Shown here: positions 41,369 through 51,977 of the stretch, one piece after another
Layout of the letters: each line of letters starts with the position of its first letter
How positions within the stretch are numbered: the stretch's first letter is position 1
Origin: Thelonectria olida
Taxonomy: Eukaryota; Ascomycota; Sordariomycetes; Hypocreales; Nectriaceae
Assembly: GCA_020736575.1 (NCBI GenBank)
Contig: JAGPYM010000024.1
Location: 547,400-611,399 of the forward strand
Reading direction: 5' to 3'
DNA: 64,000 nucleotides
Notes under the pieces: generated by a model
Databases searched by the model: none
The model's input: the letters and a program-made list of their open reading frames with translations, nothing else
What the model was told of the DNA's origin: nothing
Program-made: the position numbers and the translations under genes

Positions 41369-43661
41369 GGACGGTCTCGCATTTCTCTTACGAATCTAAC
41401 GGCAGTGCCAATATTATCAAGCATCTGCGAGATATCCATGGAATCAAGGCAAGCAATTGGCCCCCTGCCATCTTTACCTTATCCTAATTTTGCAGGATCC
41501 TGGAAGGAAATCTGAGACGCCGCCCAGCCGCACACTAACTCTGACAGACCACTTCGGAGTGACTGCAGCCCCTGCCGACCAACGCATCTTTTCTACTATC
41601 CTGGGGAGACTCAAACTCGGCGCATTCGAAGAGCTTCTCGTTGACTGGATAACACACGATAATCTCCCTTTACGACTAATCGAGAGTGAGCGCCTCCGCC
41701 GACTGATTGAGTTCATCAACCCGATGTACAAAGACAAGGTCCCGTCTTCCGCGGTCCTCCGATCTCGACTGCGATCTATCTACAATGGGGCGAAAGGAGC
41801 AGTGACGGAGCATCTAAAAACCGCTCGTGGCAAGATTCACATCACATTTGATGGCTGGACGTCTCGCAATCAGCTGTCGTTGCTTGGAGTCAACTGCTTC
41901 TTTGTAGACCAACAATGGCGGCATCGGAGACTGCTTCTCGCGCTTCCAGCTGTATCTGGACGGCACACTGGCGATAACTTAGCCAACGAAGTGGCTGATG
42001 TCTTGGCAGAGTGGGATCTTGGAAGCGACCGGCTTGGATATATGGTCCTTGATAATGCCAGCAATAATGACACAGCCATGGTGGCTCTCGGCAAAGAATT
42101 CGGCTTTGATCCGGACGAACGCCGTCTCCGCTGTCTGGGCCACGTTATTAATCTCGCTGTCAAGCAACTGATATTTGGCGAGGCCACAGACGCAATGGAG
42201 AATGCAGGCGGTAGCGAACCGGATTCCGAATATGATTTCGACTCTCTGCCTGCGGACACGCTTGCGCAATGGCGGAGGAGGGGACCAATTGGCCGACTGC
42301 ACAATCTTAACGCTACAGTCTTGAACTCGCCACAACATTTAGAGTGCCTCTTAAAGTGGCAAGAAGAAGATCTCAAAAGCGGCGTCCTTGAATCCATCGA
42401 CCTAGAGACTGGGAAGAAGCGAGTGCCGCTCAGACCCATCGCTGACAACGAGACCCGATGGAACTCGCGCCACCGTATGATGGTCCGCGCACTGCTTCTC
42501 CGTAGATACTTCAATCGGATTGTCGAAAAGGCAGAAAGGACGTGGGAAAGGAACAAGAGAAGGTCAATGAAGCCTTCTATAATTGACGACAAGCTGTCAG
42601 AAGGGGACTGGGACGTGGTTGAGGTTTTTATTCAGGTTTTGCGGCCATTCGATGAGATCTCCGTTCGTCTACAAGGCAACCTGAAGACTAGCGAGGATGA
42701 TCATGTTACCACCGGCTCCTTTTGGGAGTACTTTCCCTCCTTTGAGTATCTCTTAACTCATTTAGAGGAGCTCAAGCAGAATCATGACCTCCTTGGTGGC
42801 TTGGGAGAGGACAGCGCTGCTATGGTTACCACCCACATCAACCTTGCGTGGATGAAGCTTAACGAGTATTACGATAAGCTCTGGCCTGTTGCGTACATCG
42901 GTGCTGTAGTCCTTCACCCTTGCTTTGGATGGCCAGCGCTTCAATACCACTGGGAGGAACATGCGGATGCGACGCGGTGGGAAGAAGACTACTCGACGAG
43001 ACTCATGAAGCTGTGGAAGGAGGAGTATGCTAATCGCGAGGTTCTTGGCTTCGCAATGCTGTCGACAGCGAGCAGCCGAACGGGGCTCTCTGGATACGAC
43101 GCGTTCCTGGCACAGTCGCTCGGCAAACGCAAAAGGGCGCATCCAGATGGCAGAGCGGGATTTCCTTCACGGCCACGCCCAGCGCTTAATGAGTACGACC
43201 ATTTTATTCAGAATTTTACCCCAGCCGACAACAAGTATCAATTCAGGCCCCTTTCTTGGTGGCAGGAGCACGAAATGGAGTATCCGAACCTCTCTCGAAT
43301 GGCCTCTGACTTGCTGTCTATCCCTACAATGTCAGCAGAGACTGAAAGGTCGTTTAGCAGCGCAGGAAAGATGGTATCGCCTTTGCGAACTCGTCTTGAT
43401 AGACACACTATTGGGATGGCGCAGAGTATGCGGCCATGGAGCAGGGAGGGTATTGTCCTGCCCTCCTGGCAGTGATCCTGGGGATCGGCGTTAAGACGTG
43501 AAGATCGGAGATATCCATTGGTTCCAAACAACCAACTCCAATCCAACTGAGAGCAGCCTCTTCCAACTTCAATCCAACTGAAATATACTTGGCTAGATGT
43601 CAATCCAACTGCGAGGATGGACCAGTTGAGTTGAATTGGTTGATTACGCACTCTGCCCCTG
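41369..43661 (+). mobile_element. hAT-2, 5'-truncated hAT element
   Basis: The right end is recognisable: CACTCTGCCCCTG at 43649-43661 (terminal CAGGGGCAGAGTG in reverse), preceded by several CAATCCAACTG subterminal motifs at 43539-43610. No matching left terminus exists. The element begins inside its BED-finger exon, immediately after the dispersed repeat. It therefore lacks one TIR and could not move by itself. Confidence 0.78.
41371..43475 (+). pseudogene. hAT-2 transposase, truncated in the BED finger
   Basis: The first readable exon piece (41371-41448) encodes the second half of a BED finger, ending IIKHLRDIHGIK. A 47-bp intron with a GC donor (AAG-GCAAGC...TTTTGCAG, 41449-41495) then joins in phase to exon 2 (41496-43475, 659 codons). 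Exon 2 carries the core (IHITFDGWTSRNQLSLLGVN, LGYMVLDNASNNDTAM, RCLGHVINLAVKQLIF) and the dimerisation motif LLSIPTMSAETERSFSSAGK, without stops. The CxxC half of the finger and the start codon are missing. A relative, not a copy, of hAT-1. Confidence 0.82.
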
Positions 43662-46074
43662 CCAATATTCTCACTGGTTCAGCTCGGTCAGGACAACCAA
43701 CAGATCCAATCCATGGTATCTGCAAGCCTAGTCTCAGCTTGTAGTCAGATGTATGTCGCCGTGTAGAAAGTCTCGCCGTTGGTGTGGCTAAACTTCAACT
43801 CTGAGCTGAACTCGGTCTATTGGCAGCCATTATGCCAATAATAGTTATATGCCAGAGGATTTAGAGAGGATGATCCTAGACTGCCGTGCATTGGCCCTTC
43901 CTTATTGCCGAGATCCGGATGTTTTGGAGGGTTCCTAGGATACTCTAAGCGTGGTTCCAAAAAGCATTCTGCTCCTGGACACGACATAAGCTGTGGCGTT
44001 CCCCCGACTCATGCTTTCATGCATGTTTACTTGCTGTGCCTAGAGTAGCTTTATGAGCTAACGGTCCACCGTCTGCCACATTGTTAAACGTTACGGGGAA
44101 CCTTGCACGCGGCAAGCTAGAGGTGGACCAGCTTACCCAACTGCCGCCCTAACAACCAATATCCCCGTATGCTTTTATCTTAGTGGTTGGTCGATGGATG
44201 GAGCCAAATTAAGTTAATGACAGAAATGAGACTCTCTGGCAAGCTGGGGAATCTAGATAGGTAGTCAGACCGCTCCATATCGGTGGTGACTATTGAAGCT
44301 TGTCTTAGCCCTGTCTCCCAACTGCCGCCGGAGGATGCAGAAACCCCAATGCCCCAACGAGAATTCTAAGGTTTCCCTTTCAACGACTAGCTAGACTCGA
44401 TTGGATGCGGAGGCTTCAGATGATTTGTTGGCGCAATGCCATATGTTGAAAGAGTCGTGCTGGAGTGACAACGCGCTGACGGCATAGGGCGTTAGTAGAG
44501 CCATTTCCGACAATTTAGCACCAGAGGCTGTGATAGTCGTAGCGCCACTTATCGCTCTTGCTGCTGCCGATTGGCCAGCACCACTTTCGGTTGTCGGCAC
44601 GATACCTGTTTGGCTCTGTGGCTATACCCTCAGCGCCAGCTTTTGGGAGTCCCTGCACGCGCGCATGGGACGGCACGGCATATCCCGCACTAATCCAGTA
44701 TTAGCGCCGTAAGCTTGGAACTTAGGGGCACGCGGGGACTTTCGCCCAAAGACGTAGTGTCTGACCAGCTGCGAACCTTAAATGCCCCGGATTCTCGATT
44801 CTCTCCGGTTCCGGCAGAACGGTGGTGGAGATTGATGGCGCATCAACTGGTGGTGAGCTGAGTGGGCTGCGAGATGACCATGGAGCCGATGAAGATAGAG
44901 CAGTCAACAACAGGGGATCCGAAATTGGACTCGTGGTCACGGTGAAGGGCCTGAGACTGGACTCTGTCTCAAGAAAGGGGACCACTGGGTCCGGTTTCGG
45001 ACCCCTGTCCGTGTCCCCACCTGGCGAAGCTTGAATCGCGATAGGCGAAGACCAGTACTGCAGCCGACTTTCTACCAGTCACTAGATTACCGCTTTATTC
45101 AACCCCTCTAGCCATGGCCCGGCGAATTTTTCGTTTAGTAAAGGCGGCCTCGAGTGACCGATAAACACCGCCCTGAGTGACTGGTAAATACCGCCCGAAC
45201 TAACTAGTAAATACTACCCCAAATGTCACGGTTTGAGCGTTTGTAGTGCTTGGGTTCGATCGTTCGACCGAAGATTGTGTCTTTTTGAGGCCGGTTGGCG
45301 TGATGATAGAAACCAAGCACTATCGTTCCGTTACACCAAATGTCTACTAAGTGCGCCCTTGAATTACTAAGAATGTATGCATAGGTTGCTACAGTCGGTG
45401 AGAAGGGCGACCGCGTGCGCTAATGCTTGAGTCCCTTTCGCAAGCTAGTCGACAGCATCATAAATCGGCGTGGGTGAACTGCTCTAGTGCCTGGCAATGC
45501 GACTTTTGATGAGAGTAGACTGTGAAATGGCGTCTGCTGGATTGTGAGACATGCATAGTTATTTTAAGAAACATTCCAGCATAAGCCATGGAGAACCTGA
45601 GTAGTGCACGCTCTCTTTTCAAAATGTGAGAAGAGCTATCCAGACGACTAGCGTCAGTGCTCACGTTAGTTTGACATCATAATGACGATTGAAAGCTTCT
45701 CTTTCTTTTGACATGTGAGATTGCAAAGTTCGCTAGAGTCAATCTACAAGTACACCTCCTCGTCGCCCCTAATTTTCCCTCGTATCCTCTGACATCCGTG
45801 TGCAGGCACCATACAATAAAAAACACACACGTGCACAACACACAAAAGACCCCGCAAACATCCACAAACATCCACAATACGGACACCAATCACAGCCAAC
45901 GCTGCCTACCTATCTACTACGACATACGATTAACTCTCGTTGTCATCAGCATACGAACTCAAGACGCCTGCTTAGACGGAACGTTCGTAGTCGCCTTGGG
46001 TCTTTCTCAACTAACCACAGGCTGCCGTTCAACGTCTGAAGAGGGACTGCCTAGCCCTTGAGAATATCTTCAAC
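43662..46074. other. 2.4 kb with no recognised gene; promoter at the right
   Basis: Frames at 44391-44600 (minus) and 44722-45034 (both strands) are protein-like in composition but match no family I know. A three-unit 23-bp tandem repeat sits at 45152-45220. The CA-rich stretch 45790-45900 and the following 170 bp look like the leader of the secreted-protein gene at 46075. Confidence 0.45.
45152..45220 (+). repeat. Three-unit 23-bp tandem repeat
   Basis: Units 45152-45174, 45175-45197 and 45198-45220 share the pattern GAGTGACnnGTAAAnACCGCCC with increasing divergence. Confidence 0.8.
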
Positions 46075-46829
46075 ATGCGCGGCATCACCAAGGCTGCCGC
46101 TTTATTGCTGGCGCTGGCCCTGGCCAAGGCTTCTTTTCTGAGTCCCCATGGTGAGTTCGGCACTTACCCGTTCTTGACTGAGCACTCTCAAGTAAATCAA
46201 AACGCTCAACCGATAAGAGACTAACACCGACAATTCAGAACCAAGGCCTGATAGTAGGACACCCTTGGCCGTCGTCGACTTTGACGTTCCCACCGGCCGT
46301 CACGACGTTGAAAGTCTAGTAAACTAACTCCTCTCTCGCACTTCGTTAATACTCTCATGCCTATCTTCGAGCTCGTCTACTAACACCTCATTTTCTTGTA
46401 TAGGCTCTTAAAGTCGATGTTGAGGAATCTGAAGACATCTGTGGTGAAACCGATCTCAGTATCAATATGAAGAAACTCACCTACAACGAGCACGGCTCCG
46501 GGTCCGGAGACGTCCGCGTCGGCGATAAGACCATCACCGCTCACTGGCTTCTCTCCTGTGTCATGACCCATACCGAGCCCGAGGCTCAGCTTCTTCGCTT
46601 CGCCATCGACAAGATTGACGGCCATGCTGTCGACGTCTCTGAATTGCTTCTGACTTTCCGAAAGACGGCTCCGGCTCTCGTTCTCGATGCCCACTACGCC
46701 CTCGAGAAGTCTCGCCAGGGCAAGGGTAAGGGTATGGGTCACCACCACGGCCAGCATGACGGAGCGAGGCCCGATCTCGATGATGAACTCGAGCCTCAGA
46801 TCCAAGAGCTCGAACTCCTTCGCGCCTAG
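46075..46829 (+). CDS. Secreted protein, three exons, with three clustered stops at its end
   Basis: Exons 46075-46150, 46239-46318 and 46404-46829 (193 aa). Both introns (88 and 85 bp) have GT/AG ends and CTAAC-type branch sites. A clear signal peptide opens the protein (ITKAAALLLALALAKASFLS). The mature part contains INMKKLTYNEHGSGSG, HWLLSCVMTHTEPEAQ and a His-rich HHHGQHD stretch. After LELLRA the frame meets TAG, TAA and TAG within 45 bases, then runs open to 47093 with a Gly/His/Arg-rich tail (RFGGRGGHHRRPPPAPPGF, CDSFQCVVHTLTEKVKHTAG). All three stops could be CAG/CAA mutated at CpA, so the original protein was probably about 281 aa. Family unknown. Extracellular or cell-wall location is inferred. 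Confidence 0.68.
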
Positions 46830-47093
46830 GCCTAAGAACTCATGGAACTTATTCACTAGAAGGAAATGGCCATTCACGAACGCTTCGGCGGCCGCGGCGG
46901 TCACCATCGTCGTCCTCCACCCGCGCCTCCCGGGTTCGCCTCGCTCCAGGACTGCGACAGCTTCCAGTGTGTTGTGCACACGCTCACTGAGAAGGTCAAG
47001 CACACGGCCGGTAGCCTGTGCGGAGAGTGGTTCAAGCACGGCGGCCACGGCTACGGTCGCGGCTGGGGCCATGAGAGCTATGGATGGGTTTGA
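46830..47093 (+). pseudogene. Detached C-terminal coding tail of the secreted-protein gene
   Basis: Same frame as exon 3, open from 46872 to the TGA at 47091-47093 after three nonsense codons. Two cysteines (DCDSFQC) and a Gly/Tyr/His-rich end (HGGHGYGRGWGHESYGWV) are preserved, indicating recent loss. Confidence 0.55.
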
Positions 47094-48484
47094 AGGTGCG
47101 TCTTGCCGGGTGATCGTGGAAGTCGGCGAGGTTGCTGTCTTTGCACTGCTGCCGAAGGAAGGGGACCTTCACCTCCGCTGATCATGCCTGATTCGTCAGA
47201 CCTGACTCACTCAAATCTTGGGATTATATGGGTGCAGAGCATGACCTCGGCTCATGCCTACTTCGAATGCGACCTGAATCCGTTATTGGCTTAGACCAAG
47301 AACGTCCCGAACAAACTTCATTCGCCCCTTCTGGAACGCGACAATGATGGATGACGCCCTAAATTATAAATAGCCCAGATTGTCTCCTTCTGTACCTGCG
47401 CATTGCCATCCCGGAACCGGTCATGAATCCTATCTAGTGGTAGGCTTTGCATGGATTTATATTAATCCTATTAATCTCTAAATACAAATATACCTACCGA
47501 ATGCATCCAACGTCAATTACTCCAATAGCAATGAATAGTACATTTCCAAAATCCTCGGTGTTAATAACGAGATATTCCCGTCGGTTCCGTGTCAAAATGT
47601 CCGCCTTGCTGTGCAAAGTAACCGCATCAACTTGATAATCCTCACTAGGTACGCTCCTGAAAAGCTTGATCGTCCACGAAATTAGAGAGTAGTAACAAAG
47701 GTAATCCTAGAGTGACAGGCTAAGGCTTGCAACTGCCGCGCCGTCCTATATAGATCTCAGTTCCATATTCATGATTGAGATTAGTCAGGCTGAAGTCACT
47801 TCCTTTAATCCACAGTTCCTTAGTCTCTTCGGATTGGTATGAGTTACGTGCCGGCGCGATATGGATGGCTGGAGCAGGGGAACGAACGGAATTTGCCATT
47901 CGTCGACAGGGCTCGAAAGCTGCGGCAGTCGGGGCATGGGACCCGCGAGAAGACTGCCATAGATTCAAGATCCATACTTGTGTAACACCAGCGATTCGGA
48001 GATTTCCAGCCTCCACGGTCGAGTCGCTTGGCATGCAGGACTCGCTGCTACGTAATCATGCCCGAGACCTAACTAACCAAACCAGACTTCGAGCCTGCGG
48101 TCCATGCCTGCAGCCATACTTCATCGTAAAAACCATCAAGCTCGCGATGCCCAGCAGCCTGACCGTGAAGATGCTTGCTGGAGATGTGCCGGCATAAGGA
48201 TGAGAAGTTGATGGAACGGAACTAGTATTTTCGACAGGAAAACCCTTCATGCACTTGCAAGTCCGGGTGTTCCGGGGAACCGTCCCTCCGAGGTGGTGCA
48301 ACACTGGGATCGCTCAAGTATGACTTGCCTAGGTTTCCCCCCCCCCCCCCCCCCCCCCCAAAAAAAAAGAAAAAAGAAAAAAAAGAAAAAAGAAAAAAAA
48401 GAAAACCTGTCAAACCCTTCCGCTCATCCTCATGAACTTGATACTTCTGTCTAAGATGTGTCGTAGCACCCGAGCGTCTCACAG
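47094..48484. other. 1.4 kb with no recognised gene
   Basis: Holds a 140-codon frame at 47775-48197 with no motif. A 23-base poly(C) run followed by an A-rich run with scattered G is at 48337-48405. An apparent splice acceptor TCTCACAG ends at 48484. Confidence 0.5.
48337..48405. repeat. Poly(C)23 followed by an A-rich tract
   Basis: C23 (48337-48359) directly followed by about 46 bases of A with isolated G. Length may be unreliable in any assembly. Confidence 0.9.
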
Positions 48485-48883
48485 ATAGTGCATATCGGCA
48501 TTTTGGTCGACAGCAAATTAGGAGCTTTGCACTACGACGCAGGGTTTCCGGCGAAAGAGCTGTTTCTGGAGCTTCTCACCCCGTGGGAGTGGGCGGACGA
48601 AGAAAGAAAGGAGATCCTGCTGAAGGAGTCCAACATTCTCCTGAACGTCGCCGACTACTTCAAGGACGGACCGACGGACGTAGATCAGACCGTGAATGGA
48701 GCGAAGCTGATCGGGACGACTGACCAGGTCGACGGGCAGCGCCTCGTCGCCATCAGCTCGGGAGAGTCTCCAAAGGACATTGGGCTGATCCGCGGTGAGG
48801 GGGCGCTGTTCATTTCGGCCAACCTCTGGGGCGACCCCAAGGCCTGGCAGTTCCGGGACATATCAGAAGCTGCCAAGGAGTGA
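48485..48883 (+). CDS. Hypothetical protein, last exon only (5' part missing)
   Basis: An open frame of 132 codons follows a good acceptor (TCTCACAG at 48477-48484) and has no ATG near its start, so it is read as the terminal exon of a spliced gene. The translation (HYDAGFPAKELFLELLTPWE, LLNVADYFKDGPTDVDQTVN, IGLIRGEGALFISANLWG) is even and protein-like with acidic bias, but I do not recognise the family. No upstream exon could be matched; the poly(C)/A tract at 48337-48405 lies where the intron would be, and the first exon may be lost. Confidence 0.5.
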   Translation: MVHIGILVDSKLGALHYDAGFPAKELFLELLTPWEWADEERKEILLKESNILLNVADYFKDGPTDVDQTVNGAKLIGTTDQVDGQRLVAISSGESPKDIGLIRGEGALFISANLWGDPKAWQFRDISEAAKE

Positions 48884-49024
48884 GGCTCTGCCCGGTGGGA
48901 ATAGTGTGGGGACGACGCCATTCATGCTGTCCTAGTAACTTTCAGAGTAATAAATATAGTAGTCTCGTTCCCTCGTGCTTCTCCGCTCCGTCTCTGCCAT
49001 TAGTCCTGTCATATAGCAGCCAGC

Positions 49025-49597
49025 ATGAAACCATTCGTGGCTGTCCTCCTGGGAGGCATCGCGTCGTGTGTGGCCCAGTCTCAAGCTGGTGTGTTCAACA
49101 AGTGTGACTTTTCCGTATACCTGCGATCAGTCCAGGCGGACAAATCGTCCGTCGTGACTCTTCTGCCCGGCGAGTCGTACCACGAGACCTACCGACACGG
49201 CGTCACCTACGATGCAGAGACAGGCTCCGACGTGACTGTGGGCGTGTCCATCAAGATCACCACGGACCAGCGATTGTCGCAGGCGGCAAGCGACGGTGAC
49301 AGGATATCTGCGTTTGACTCGAGTGCGGTCACGCAGTTCGAATACACCTACGATCCTACTTTGTATCCGGGCACCGACTTGTACTATGACGTCTCCGACA
49401 TCAACGATGTCTTTCCTCGTCAGTTCTGCGACTACGGCGTGGCGCTGAAGCCGGATCGCTCAGAATGTCCCTCGGTGCTGTGCCCTCCTGACTGTCAGAA
49501 GAACTGTTCCGCCGTGTACAACTATTACAACGACTTTGCCACCCATGGCTGCGACAGCCATGCTTCCCTGACGTTGTTCCTGTGCCAGGGGGACTAG
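49025..49597 (+). CDS. Secreted BYS1-domain (thaumatin-like) protein
   Basis: Single exon of 190 aa. Signal peptide MKPFVAVLLGGIASCVAQSQ, then GVFNKCDFSVYLRSVQAD, LLPGESYHETYR, a central beta-rich region with QFEYTYDPTLYPGTDLYYDV and NDVFPRQFCDYGVAL, and a cysteine-rich end (CPSVLCPPDCQKNC). This is the layout of the BYS1 (Blastomyces yeast-phase-specific) family, small secreted thaumatin-like fungal proteins of unclear role, often surface-associated. Cysteines are paired and the frame is clean, so it is probably functional. TATA-like AATAAATATAG occurs about 80 bp upstream. Confidence 0.85.
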   Translation: MKPFVAVLLGGIASCVAQSQAGVFNKCDFSVYLRSVQADKSSVVTLLPGESYHETYRHGVTYDAETGSDVTVGVSIKITTDQRLSQAASDGDRISAFDSSAVTQFEYTYDPTLYPGTDLYYDVSDINDVFPRQFCDYGVALKPDRSECPSVLCPPDCQKNCSAVYNYYNDFATHGCDSHASLTLFLCQGD

Positions 49598-50008
49598 ATA
49601 CGAAGGACCGCAGGATTGTGGAGGCGGTCGCGCGGGCAAGTAGTCTAGACGTTCAGTACTGTACGATACGTAGCTGGCTGTAGGTGTCAATTCATACGTA
49701 AGGGTCCATTTCTGTCCACTCCCGCCCACTCCGGCTGTGCTCGGAACACCCAATGCCGAAGCCGCCGCGTTAGCTCGAGGTATCCGAATCTGAATGCCTT
49801 CGCTCGAGAGCCAAAAACGGCCTCGGGTCTTCTCGCGATGTACCTTGGATCGTATACTTAAAGGCGAGAAACGTAACATGCCCGTCGTTGTGATTCATAC
49901 ACGACCATTCTTGGACAGAACTTATTGCTCATTCACTATTATACGGTGCATACACTTAAGTGCACAAGCAAAGACGAAAGCCGAACAACTTTGCTTCTCT
50001 ACAGCACA
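49598..50008. other. Intergenic, promoter region of a small ORF
   Basis: No coding sequence recognised. The last 100 bp resemble a fungal leader. Confidence 0.5.
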
Positions 50009-50212
50009 ATGCAGCCGACCAGTTCCGAGCCCATAAATCCTAGGCCATCTCGCCCGAGCCGAAGCACCGGCAGGTCAACCAGCAAGCCACCGCAACTCTT
50101 ACCCATGCCGGAATCGACGTTGAGGCCATTGTACCCGGACGTGGTGTCTGCGTGGGCCGAATTCATGAATCCGGCCAAGGACGGTGGCGACAACGATGGG
50201 AGACAAAAGTGA
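50009..50212 (+). CDS. Small hypothetical protein (67 aa)
   Basis: ATG at 50009 after a pyrimidine-rich leader (TTGCTTCTCTACAGCACA). A Pro/Ser/Arg-rich N-terminus is followed by LYPDVVSAWAEFMNPAKDGG. No family is recognised and there is no signal peptide. A chance frame cannot be excluded. Confidence 0.3.
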   Translation: MQPTSSEPINPRPSRPSRSTGRSTSKPPQLLPMPESTLRPLYPDVVSAWAEFMNPAKDGGDNDGRQK

Positions 50213-51093
50213 TCAGGGGGTGGAGGACCAAAACGGCCCTGTCCGGTGTCTTCAGAACGTTTGCACGCGGCACATCGGATAGCTAGTGGTAGTGTTGTAT
50301 ATAGATGGTCGCTCAGTCTGGCCGGACGTTTTCCAATTGACTCCATCGTGCCATACCATGCGTGACAATCGACACGTGAGGCAGAAAGCCGTCGTGTGTG
50401 AAACAGAAGCACGCCGCTCGTCTGTTGTTGCCTCAACTGAAGACCATGATCCTATCACTCAATGGCAGGAGAGCGATCTGAGCATCGCGATGTTTACGAG
50501 ATCGGCAGCTCCATCTCCAGAGCACCATCCAAACGAGACAGCAGAGGGGATAATTCTAGCAGCAACTGATGCACTTCAAGGTGAGCCTACTTGATCGTGG
50601 TTCCTATTTTACAAGCCACAGCCAACGGTCTTGTGCAAGGCTTTTTGCGGCAATGCCATGCTCAGCCGGGATGATGCATCATCCGTTCCCCCAATCTTCA
50701 CAACAACCACCCCGTCGGTTTTCTGGAAGATGTAAGACTGAGAAATAACGTTGCTACAAGTGGAAGAACGAAAAAGCCTCGGCAGCTACTGTACCTCGGG
50801 ACTACTTCACGCGTCGGAGTCAAAGAGCGGGCTCCAGTTCTATCAGAAAGAGCTGAGGCTTTTGGAGGAGCAAATCAGGACACGTACGAGAGCAAACATG
50901 AGAGACCGATGATGTTCTAGGTGAACCTTCCCAACCAAGATCAACTTTGCAGATACCACCGCCCGATACAGGTTTTTTATAGGGGATCCTACCGTTGTGG
51001 CAGCACAATTAAGAACTTGTATAACTTGAACTTTCCTGAGCCGAGAAGTGACTTTGTATATTGCGCATTACTCTTCCGACGACAGCACCGCCA
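50213..51093. other. Intergenic, no gene recognised
   Basis: A 102-codon plus-strand frame at 50286-50594 lacks motifs. Nothing else seen. Confidence 0.5.
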
Positions 51094-51597
51094 TCAGTAC
51101 CTTGGCCCGCCGTCTTCGCAGACATCGACGGGTAGTGTCCATCTGGCGTCTAGCGGCGAGCCAGGGCTGGCAGGTTGCGATTCGAGCTCCCAAGTGGGTC
51201 CTTCGTAGCCCTCCCACCGAACTGCCAGGTACACGCTCCCGCTCCTGGACTCGTAGTGTCCGACCACCTCTCTGGCCTTCAGCTCCGACCCCTCGTCGCC
51301 GAGACGCGGGCGCTGTCGGCACTCCTGCCATACGCTCAGGCCGTTGCCGCCGTCGACGACCCAGATAGGACAATCGGAACGAGGCCAGTCCCACGGACCC
51401 GAGTCCAGATTGGATGCTATTATCCCGTGAAACATCCGCTTCGCACTCCTCAAAGTGACCAAGACCTGCTTCACGACGACATCGGATGACCAGGTTGTCC
51501 GCACCGGGGCGCCTCGAAGCCAGGACTGGGGCGCCACCAGCTCCATTCTAGACGTTGGTGAACTGGAATCACCTGCAGAGCCGCCTTGAGAGAACAT
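51094..51597 (-). CDS. Hypothetical protein with a chromodomain-like segment (167 aa)
   Basis: ATG at 51597. The last third reads AREVVGHYESRSGSVYLAVR followed by WEGYEGPTWELE, the pattern of a chromodomain (E-x-V-x-H, hydrophobic strand, W-x-G-Y, T-W-E). Chromodomains bind methylated histone tails or nucleic acid and also occur in retrotransposon integrases and small fungal proteins. The N-terminal part (FHGIIASNLDSGPWDWPRSD, PIWVVDGGNGLS) is unrecognised. The Ser-Pro-rich ends suggest disorder. It could be one exon of a longer gene. A purine-rich leader (51600-51700, plus strand GGAGGGTAAAA) lies directly upstream. Confidence 0.5.
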   Translation of the reverse strand: MFSQGGSAGDSSSPTSRMELVAPQSWLRGAPVRTTWSSDVVVKQVLVTLRSAKRMFHGIIASNLDSGPWDWPRSDCPIWVVDGGNGLSVWQECRQRPRLGDEGSELKAREVVGHYESRSGSVYLAVRWEGYEGPTWELESQPASPGSPLDARWTLPVDVCEDGGPRY

Positions 51598-51977
51598 GCG
51601 GAATCAAGAAAGAAAAATAGGATTGATGACAGAGGAAAAAAGGAGGGTAAAAGGAGGGTAAAATGAGGGGGAAAAGGAGGGACAAAAAGAAGGAAATGGG
51701 AGTAGGCAGGAGGTGCAGAAAGGGAGAAGCAGCGAAAGAAACCAACTGTTAAGCAGGCCAGCTACAACACAATGAGCGGTAAAGAAGGAGTATATGCCAC
51801 CAATATTCATCGATCGTGGGCGCGAAGGCATTTATAGAAGCCTAGGCGAGAGCCACTTCCAACTCGGATCTTCTCCACTCCACTCATCAGCGACATTGTT
51901 AATACTGGCTGTGGGTTGGACACAAATACGTTTCTTGCAATATGATTTGTACATGGCATACAGTATCTAATGTATAC

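Noticed and set aside
46380..47072. 230-codon minus-strand frame opposite the secreted-protein gene
   Set aside because: It is the antisense shadow of a spliced, signal-peptide-bearing plus-strand gene and has no motif of its own.
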